A stretch of DNA of 64,000 nt from Sabellastarte sp. h YS-2021 (lineage: Eukaryota > Annelida > Polychaeta > Sabellida > Sabellidae): positions 12,093,962 through 12,157,961 of the forward strand of contig OZ024933.1 of NCBI GenBank assembly GCA_964017235.1, in the 5' to 3' direction. How positions within the stretch are numbered: position 1 is the first letter of the stretch; every line of letters starts with the position of its first letter. Positions 58,015-64,000 of this stretch are shown here, piece after piece. Made by a program: the position numbers and the translations under genes. The notes below the pieces were generated by a model. That model was not told the DNA's origin, did not search any database, and worked only from the letters and a program-made list of their open reading frames with translations.

Positions 58015-58238
58015 TTACAGTTCTATAGGGTGACAAGCTCATAGGTGAAAAGAGGGCAAGTGCCAAGATCACACGTCACTTGCTTTATTTCTATCTACCT
58101 GAAAGGTCATGGGTCAGATGAAGGTAGAAGGTCATATTCTAGTTTGAGGAATTTTATTTACATGTTAGTATTCTATGTACATATTGTAAAGGAAGAAAAG
58201 TTTTAAAATTAGGTACAAAGTCCAATTTTAAAGCACCA
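58015..58238 (-). repeat. Split direct repeat B2 of the retrotransposon
   Basis: Nearly identical to 59080-59303 at a constant offset of 1065 bases (differences seen: CACACGTCAC/CACATGTCAC and AAAGTTTTAA/AAAGCTTTAA). It ends at TTACAGTTCTATAG, marking the element's 3' edge at about 58015. Confidence 0.9.
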
Positions 58239-59079
58239 TTTAAAATATAAATAACTAGTTACTCGAACTAAAGAATAAAAGCAAAAATAAAAGCAATATT
58301 GTATATGTGTTACTCGAACAATACTATACTGAACCAAACCACATGGCAATGATAGCAGACAATGAAAGTAGCATAGCAATCTCACATGTCAGAACAGAAC
58401 CCTCAGGGGTTTTCACAGTCAGTAGGGGCCACCAGGGTCAGCCTGGGGCAACCTATCCCTAGTACAACAACATCCCACATCAATCCGTCTGGAGACCTCC
58501 CTAGCCCCGGGAATAAGCTAGGGGTCAAGGATGTGAAGGTCCAAAATTTCGTATCTCTATGTGGACAAGATAGAGTCCTAGATCAAGATTAAGCTTAGGG
58601 GTGATCAATGCCTAAGTTTCAGCCACTGCTGTCGAAAATCGAAATGTATAGCCAGTAGGGGCAACCAGGGTCAGCATGGCGCAGCCTATCCCCAAGTATA
58701 ACATGGGCCTATATCACCCTGATGGGAGAACTCCCTTCTGCTGGGATGTAGCCAGAAGGGGTCAGGGACCATGAGAGCCAGAAATTGTTCATAACTCCAG
58801 TTGGCAACTAGAGTTACTAGGTCTCCATTGAATGGTAGAGGCCAACCCATGACATTTTAAGCCTTGCGCTAGGTGTGGACAGGTGGGTTTTAAAATTTTC
58901 ATGTGTTCACTTTGACTTTCAAATTCAATATGGCCTGTTTTGAACCTGCTTGTCCGAACCCCAAATCAAGTAGGATTGTGATTGGCTACAATCATGAGCC
59001 TCAAACTTCCAACCTCAAGATTAAGGTAGGTCACTATAAATTCAAACTGCCACACCAGGCCCCTGAACAGGCCTGGTTG
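58239..59079 (-). repeat. Presumed A2 segment of the split repeats
   Basis: Non-coding, lying between the two B copies. It contains an internal ~232-bp spaced duplication (CAGTAGGGGCCACCAGGGTC at 58422 and CAGTAGGGGCAACCAGGGTC at 58653). It should match sequence upstream of gag outside the window. Confidence 0.6.
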
Positions 59080-59303
59080 TTACAGTTCTATAGGGTGACA
59101 AGCTCATAGGTGAAAAGAGGGCAAGTGCCAAGATCACATGTCACTTGCTTTATTTCTATCTACCTGAAAGGTCATGGGTCAGATGAAGGTAGAAGGTCAT
59201 ATTCTAGTTTGAGGAATTTTATTTACATGTTAGTATTCTATGTACATATTGTAAAGGAAGAAAAGCTTTAAAATTAGGTACAAAGTCCAATTTTAAAGCA
59301 CCA
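59080..59303 (-). repeat. Split direct repeat B1 of the retrotransposon
   Basis: Identical in extent to B2. It begins 8 bases after the recombinase stop codon and holds no coding sequence. Confidence 0.9.
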
Positions 59304-59310
59304 AGCCCAG

Positions 59311-60345
59311 TCAAAAAGAAGAGGGAATGTTGTAGGTGAAAGTTTGGGGTATTATTGATGCAGCCTGTGATGCATTTTGTAGATAAATCCAAATGGCTGA
59401 AGATCTCCAGAGTCCATGAGCCATTATGTTCTGAAGAGCCACGTTGTGATCAAAGGCAAATGTGGCCCCTGACCTTCTAAAAGTGTGAAAACCATGAGGT
59501 TTTAAGGGGATGTTCCTATGCAATAAAACCTTTCTAAGGGCATCTCGTATGTGGGTGTCTATAACTTGTCTATGAGGGGGTAATATGTTAGCAAACAAAG
59601 GAGCTGCGGAAGGGGTGGGTCTTGATGTGATAAGAGCTTTCAACGCCCTCACAGGGCATAAATATATATTATCTATGCTTGGTAGTTGAACAATGTGAAA
59701 AGATTTATGATCTTGGAGAGTCTTGGTCCATTTAAGTAGCAAATGGGCCCCTGGTGGGGCGAAGATAAGGTCTTTACTAAGAATGTGTACAGAAGGATCA
59801 AATTTGGCTGCACTGTGTGGAGCCACATTGGACATGCGCAAGAAGCCATAGTATGCTGTAAGGAAAATTGCCCTGTATAGCAATGGGTCTGACAAAATGT
59901 CACAGGACATGGATAGCAAGTACAAAGTTTTTGGATCAAAAATGCCCCTTGGGGTTGGTGAAAATTTAGTGTTAATTGAGATACTTCTCAACAATCTAAT
60001 AACACAAGAATCCCTCAGTGCACTGTGTTCGATTCCATATTTGTGAGCCATTGTTACCAGTGACGACACATAATTGGAAATAACCTTGTGTGAGAGTGCA
60101 TTCGAATGCAGGTACTCTATGAAAGTCAATACATTATAAGTGTTGATCTTAATAGGTAAGCCCATGAATATAAGGTAAGCCAAGAAAGTTCTAAAATGAG
60201 TGTTATGTGCTGCTGTGGTAGAGGGTCTATAAGCTGTGTCAATCTTCCTCCAAGCAGCTGTAAGGAGATCTGCAGACGCAGGATTGCCATCTGAAATTAT
60301 ATTTGAAGATCCAAAATGAAAGATTGTACAGGTACGACATCCCAT
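59311..60345 (-). CDS. Tyrosine recombinase of the retrotransposon
   Basis: A 344-residue protein that would integrate the circular DNA copy by site-specific recombination instead of by a DDE integrase. The N-terminal ~115 residues form a SAM-like core-binding region ('AYRPSTTAAHNTHFRTFLAY'). The catalytic part has Arg170 in 'YGFLRMSN', His287 and Arg290 in 'HTFRRSGAT', a Trp in 'HGLWRSS' in place of the second His, and nucleophile Tyr321 in 'IWIYLQNAS', so the active-site set is complete. The frame overlaps the end of the RT frame by 49 bases in a different phase, so translation may need frameshifting or re-initiation. The true start could differ; the first codon given lies within the overlap. 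Confidence 0.9.
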   Translation of the reverse strand: MGCRTCTIFHFGSSNIISDGNPASADLLTAAWRKIDTAYRPSTTAAHNTHFRTFLAYLIFMGLPIKINTYNVLTFIEYLHSNALSHKVISNYVSSLVTMAHKYGIEHSALRDSCVIRLLRSISINTKFSPTPRGIFDPKTLYLLSMSCDILSDPLLYRAIFLTAYYGFLRMSNVAPHSAAKFDPSVHILSKDLIFAPPGAHLLLKWTKTLQDHKSFHIVQLPSIDNIYLCPVRALKALITSRPTPSAAPLFANILPPHRQVIDTHIRDALRKVLLHRNIPLKPHGFHTFRRSGATFAFDHNVALQNIMAHGLWRSSAIWIYLQNASQAASIIPQTFTYNIPSSF

Positions 60346-63077
60346 ATGTAATTGGTTTTCAAATCATTCAATACTTCAAGGTCTATGTTACTAGGATAAT
60401 GTATTCTCGATAAAGTGTCTGCCTGTACATTCCTAACACCCGGTATGTGAACAGTTTTGAAATCAATATCCCATGTAGCTGCCAGTAGCCAAATATTCCT
60501 TATGCAGGCTGCTAAGAGGGGGTCCCTAGTTCTACTATTGTCTACCACTTGGACTACTGCAAAATTGTTACAATGCGCTGTGACCACTGAATTTTTCCAA
60601 AATTTCCCCCACATCCTTAGAGCTATGACTAAATTAATCATTTCCAGGTGAACTATGGTTGGTGAAAAATTTGGGATGTCATGAACTGGGGAAGCATAAA
60701 CTCTGTCACCCCACAACGCACCAACCCCTGATAAGCAGGCATCCACAAAAATATTATGGTTCTGCTGGGTCAGGGCCTTATTAAAGAATGTTCTGCCGTT
60801 AAAACGAGGCAAAAAAGTCAAGAACCATTCTATATCCTTAAAGAATTCCTCAGTCAATTCCACTCTTTTGAAGTTATTGTTTGCTCTGAATAACTCTAAA
60901 ATTCTGTTGACAAAGGTTCTTGCTGGTACTACACACTTGTGAATGTACAGCAGCTTACCCAAAAGTGATTGGTATGCCTTTCTCGACAGATATCGACATT
61001 GTTTGACCCTTAGACATTCCTGATATATAAGGTCCAATTTACCTGAGTCAATAGATAAGGTGGAATCTGGGATACTGATAACAATCCCTAAGCAAGTGAG
61101 TTGAGTTGATGGGGGAGTGTGCTTGTCCCAGTTCAGAGGGAGACCTAATTCCTGTAGAAGTGAGGTTAAGTGCTCAAAATGAGAGTCAGCCTCGTTCTTT
61201 TCGACGACCCCTACGAAATCGTCGATGTAGGGAAACAACTGACAACCACGTTTCTTCATGATGTGAGCTATTGCGTCCGCGGCCATCTGGAACGCTGACG
61301 TCCCGTGCACCCAGCCGAACGCAATCCCTCCATCAAGAAAGTATTTATCTTGCCATTTGATACCAAACTTCAATGCATCTACAGGATCAGCCTTTAAGTT
61401 CCTGAATGCACGAGCTATGTCAACTTTGAAAAGGACTGGGTCATGTTTACTGCATATAGCCTCTATTATATCATCTATCACTGGAAGTTTCAAAGTAAAT
61501 GTTCTATTATCGAATTTCAGCCTATCCACTTCATCATTCAAAGAATAATTCTTTGGATATGATAGATTCAGTATAACTCTGCATTTATTACCGTCTTTTG
61601 GCCTTGTATGCATAGGGGAGCAATGAAAATGCGAAGAACTGACCTCATTTACTGGGCCTAACATTGCCCCCAAGCTGATCTCTTTTTCAATATAATTTGT
61701 GACAGCCTTAGCCTCAGAGACTGCTGAAAAGTGATTAGTGACATCAGTTCTAGATAAATGATCAGGACATTTGAGTGACAAAGGAAATCCAAATTTCAGA
61801 TATTGAATAAGGAATTGGTCATTGTAGTCCTGAAGATGCCTTTCCCAAGCTGAGATGTTTAAGTCTGATATAATTGGGATGCGAGCACACCTGTAATTAC
61901 GGGAGTTCGTAGTCCTTATAATGTCTGCAACCTGCAAGTATTCTTCAATGGAATTAAGCCGGACTGGTTCCCTATCAGGACCAATAAACTCAAATGCCGC
62001 TTGGCCATGGTTTAAGAAACCTCTGGTTTTACTGTGGTCATTGTAATCCTCAGTAACCCTGTTCGGATGTGTCGGCAGAACGTGTTGGTCGGCTAAGTGT
62101 ATGACGGACTGATCACAAATGATACAGTTATGTACGCTATGTACCGGATTACATCCATAACCCACACAAACAGAGTACTCACAGTCTGATCCCTTACTAT
62201 TGTCTTCACATAGTTTATCTATGATATTCTCCATATATTTCTCATATGTACAATTATATTCCTGATATATTCTTTTATCTGCAATGAAGTCTGTATATGC
62301 ATCCAAAATACTTTGGGAACTAACAGTATTTGGTTGGCTAATCAAGTACATACAGCATGTCGCGTTCACACTGATCATACCCTGGGGGATTATATTACTT
62401 GGCCTAAGTATGTTGCCCCATTCAGAAGAATACATTCTGAAGAACCCCTTTACAGGTCCCCTGTTGTTACTATGTACGTAAATCAAAGTGCCCATCTGGT
62501 TATAGGTGTCAGCCCCCTGGACACAAAAATCTACTTTATAATAATATCCCATACTCCCAATGAAAGCCTCATATGTGAAATTCTTGCTACCCTCAACATG
62601 AGGTTCCACAAAACCTAAGTAAGCTACAGACTGCGAGACAATGTGTTGAGAGGTATTATCTCGAGGTGGCGTTCCAGGGTACACTTCTGGAGCGCCACAG
62701 CACTGAAACTGATTACATGACGTACCAAACAAACTCATCAGGATAGGCGAATCACTGCCATCAGGAGTGCTATTCAGACAGAATTTATCATTATTATTCA
62801 AATTTGTCCCCTTACGATTCGTATTTCCAAAATCATTTCCCGTTCTAATGTCCCTTCCATTACTGTGTGAACTACCCTTGATGGCTGGTGATTCGACACA
62901 ATGATTATCAATATGACAAACATCACGAATGTTACATAATACATCTGGGCCCCCCTTAGAGTGACCCCGCACAATAGAAACTGATTGTTCACATTGTTCA
63001 CCTGAATTTAACTGTTTGTTGACACTATTTTGATTGTCATTTACTAAGTCATTGTTTCCAAGTGGTAGACTAGACCC
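60297..63077 (-). CDS. Reverse transcriptase-RNase H of the retrotransposon
   Basis: Open from just after the gag stop (63077) to 60297; an internal GTG at 62972 would give 891 residues, used for numbering here. Residues 1-340 are a Cys-rich region of unknown role that ends in the 'NISAWERHLQDYNDQFLIQY' segment usual before DIRS RTs. The RT has Asp518 in 'FKVDIARAF' and the YIDD pair Asp584-Asp585. The RNase H has Asp744 ('IFVDACLSG'), Glu777 ('HLEMINLV') and Asp852 ('VQADTLSR'), but residue 802, normally Asp in 'HCDN', is Asn ('HCNN'). Apart from that the frame is intact. It copies the element's RNA into DNA and removes the RNA strand. Confidence 0.9.
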   Translation of the reverse strand, partial: GSSLPLGNNDLVNDNQNSVNKQLNSGEQCEQSVSIVRGHSKGGPDVLCNIRDVCHIDNHCVESPAIKGSSHSNGRDIRTGNDFGNTNRKGTNLNNNDKFCLNSTPDGSDSPILMSLFGTSCNQFQCCGAPEVYPGTPPRDNTSQHIVSQSVAYLGFVEPHVEGSKNFTYEAFIGSMGYYYKVDFCVQGADTYNQMGTLIYVHSNNRGPVKGFFRMYSSEWGNILRPSNIIPQGMISVNATCCMYLISQPNTVSSQSILDAYTDFIADKRIYQEYNCTYEKYMENIIDKLCEDNSKGSDCEYSVCVGYGCNPVHSVHNCIICDQSVIHLADQHVLPTHPNRVTEDYNDHSKTRGFLNHGQAAFEFIGPDREPVRLNSIEEYLQVADIIRTTNSRNYRCARIPIISDLNISAWERHLQDYNDQFLIQYLKFGFPLSLKCPDHLSRTDVTNHFSAVSEAKAVTNYIEKEISLGAMLGPVNEVSSSHFHCSPMHTRPKDGNKCRVILNLSYPKNYSLNDEVDRLKFDNRTFTLKLPVIDDIIEAICSKHDPVLFKVDIARAFRNLKADPVDALKFGIKWQDKYFLDGGIAFGWVHGTSAFQMAADAIAHIMKKRGCQLFPYIDDFVGVVEKNEADSHFEHLTSLLQELGLPLNWDKHTPPSTQLTCLGIVISIPDSTLSIDSGKLDLIYQECLRVKQCRYLSRKAYQSLLGKLLYIHKCVVPARTFVNRILELFRANNNFKRVELTEEFFKDIEWFLTFLPRFNGRTFFNKALTQQNHNIFVDACLSGVGALWGDRVYASPVHDIPNFSPTIVHLEMINLVIALRMWGKFWKNSVVTAHCNNFAVVQVVDNSRTRDPLLAACIRNIWLLAATWDIDFKTVHIPGVRNVQADTLSRIHYPSNIDLEVLNDLKTNYIWDVVPVQSFILDLQI

Positions 63078-64000
63078 CTATTTATCATTACTGTCTTTAG
63101 ATCTAACTTTAAAGTTACATTTCAATTCAGTATGGTTTAAGCTGCGTCCTTGTTTAGCACAAAAACTGCACACATGCTTGTATTGTCCATGACTCGCCTC
63201 GTGGTTGCATGATCCCTCGTTATAATACCTGCATGTCCTTGTCCTCTGGTGGTTCTGTACGACTGTGTTAGATTTTACCATGGCTACCTGAGATACTGAC
63301 AATCTGTTTATTGCCCACTGTGTCGTATCTGCCCAACTAAGAGTGCCCTGTTCCACCTCATGCATTGAGGTGGCCCACGCTGACCTCACTGTTGACCAAG
63401 GTAATGATGTGGCATCTTTTGTGGCCAAGATTACTTGCATAAGTGCTTGCTTCAACATTACCATGTCCTGCATCTGATGGATGTTGGTGAGTTGCCCTAC
63501 TACCCACTGCGACAGTGTAAGGTCATCATACATTACTCTCTTTTTACCATTTCCTGCATGAAAACCCCCATTTGCCCATCTTAGGTGTGGTGGAGCTGTG
63601 ACAATATCTGCAGTATTATACCTTCCAGAACGTTTAACTGAGGATTGCCTACCTTGTGCAACATCTAGTCTAGCCTGCTGCTCATAAGACGCCACCAATT
63701 GTGCCACAGCCTGTGATACCGTCTGGTTCTGTCGCAAAGCGTTGAGATCCGGCAAAACCCCCTCCTTCCGCCTGTCATCTTCAACTTGTACCACCTCAAG
63801 CCTTGACGCTGGCCTATGCAAGGTACCTTCGTCCCTTGGGTTTATTCTATGAGGAGTATCTGTATGAGCTTGCATGGAACTTGGTGTACTGGCGGATGCA
63901 GCAAGGCGCGTTTGTTGATGTACATCAGAAGGGTGAACCTGACGAGATATGAAGGGAGCAAGACTAGGTCCTTCGTCGCTCACATGGGATTGTGCGTTGG
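63078..64000 (-). CDS. Gag-like protein of the retrotransposon, cut by the window edge
   Basis: At least 301 residues. The frame stays open to the last base, so the N-terminus lies outside. It has a low-complexity Ser/Pro/Gln-rich N-terminal part, a helical middle ('LSQWVVGQLTNIHQMQDMVM', 'QGTLSWADTTQWAINRLSV') and a C-terminal zinc-binding cluster in which Cys and His alternate ('CRYYNEGSC', 'HGQYKHVCSFC', 'NHTELKC'). This arrangement is typical of the first protein of DIRS-order elements, which binds nucleic acid. The stop TAG (63080-63078) is in the same frame as the RT, with no other stop for 2.7 kb after it. Confidence 0.8.
   Translation of the reverse strand, partial: NAQSHVSDEGPSLAPFISRQVHPSDVHQQTRLAASASTPSSMQAHTDTPHRINPRDEGTLHRPASRLEVVQVEDDRRKEGVLPDLNALRQNQTVSQAVAQLVASYEQQARLDVAQGRQSSVKRSGRYNTADIVTAPPHLRWANGGFHAGNGKKRVMYDDLTLSQWVVGQLTNIHQMQDMVMLKQALMQVILATKDATSLPWSTVRSAWATSMHEVEQGTLSWADTTQWAINRLSVSQVAMVKSNTVVQNHQRTRTCRYYNEGSCNHEASHGQYKHVCSFCAKQGRSLNHTELKCNFKVRSKDSNDK

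Larger units (their letters stand above)
58015..64000 (-). mobile_element. Tyrosine-recombinase (DIRS-order) retrotransposon, Ngaro/PAT-like layout, 5' end off-window
   Basis: On the minus strand: gag-like (from beyond 64000 to 63078), RT-RNase H (to 60297), tyrosine recombinase (60345-59311), then a 224-bp segment (59303-59080), an 841-bp segment (59079-58239) and a second copy of the 224-bp segment (58238-58015). Ngaro/PAT-type elements end B1-A2-B2, with A1 at the 5' end, matching this order if A2 reappears beyond the right edge. There is no LTR, integrase or protease. The two 224-bp copies differ at only a few sites, so insertion is recent. Confidence 0.85.

Noticed and set aside
58903..59109. 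Second 68-codon frame sharing a C-terminal end with the one at 57835-58044
   Set aside because: The shared end is just the start of the 224-bp non-coding direct repeats of the retrotransposon.
60457..62618. Plus-strand open frames opposite the retrotransposon RT
   Set aside because: They are antisense to a long, domain-bearing minus-strand frame and have no domains of their own.

Overview
The window is eukaryotic, AT-rich and mostly non-coding, with genes split by introns and a dense load of mobile elements. The mix suggests a lophotrochozoan, most likely a mollusc and perhaps a bivalve: tRNA-type SINEs with a GGGGTTTTACGTCGC tail, 5S-rRNA-derived SINEs, PIF/Harbinger, L2/CR1-like LINE, Ty3/Gypsy with integrase ahead of reverse transcriptase, and a tyrosine-recombinase (DIRS-type) retrotransposon. 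That assignment is an inference from repeat families; no species marker is visible.

Layout. 1-5.6 kb: old repeats, including a degraded Harbinger copy that encloses a 5S-SINE and a complete hammerhead-ribozyme motif. 5.6-7.5 kb: dispersed repeat and an unrecognised protein-like remnant. 7.56-17.6 kb: three head-to-tail ~3.33 kb units, each with the same SINE; the middle unit is a crossover hybrid of its neighbours. 18.4-19.7 kb: Gmr1-like Gypsy relic. 20.6-23.9 kb: second Harbinger copy with its SANT/MADF-like partner. 25.9-32.2 kb and 51.5-53.6 kb: two paralogous three-exon genes for small secreted, strongly cationic eight-cysteine peptides, the only host protein genes I can support. The first is stretched by an L2/CR1-like LINE in its second intron. 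32-42 kb: SINE relics, RT/RNase H remnant, palindromes and a small MITE. 42.3-49 kb: a repeat-dense block with several tandem families, a large inverted satellite, a MULE-like MITE with 9-bp target duplication and a hAT-like MITE. 58.0-64 kb: a nearly intact tyrosine-recombinase retrotransposon on the minus strand, running off the right edge.

How the parts relate. The two peptide genes share coding sequence, intron phases, a splice acceptor just before the ATG and stretches of intron, so they are a duplicated gene whose introns were later reshaped by transposons. They look like immune (antimicrobial-type) or toxin-like secreted peptides, but I could not match the cysteine pattern to a named family. 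The retrotransposon carries gag-like, RT/RNase H and recombinase regions. Gag and RT share one frame separated by a single TAG, RT overlaps the recombinase frame, and a 224-bp repeat pair downstream fits the split-direct-repeat layout of Ngaro/PAT-type elements.
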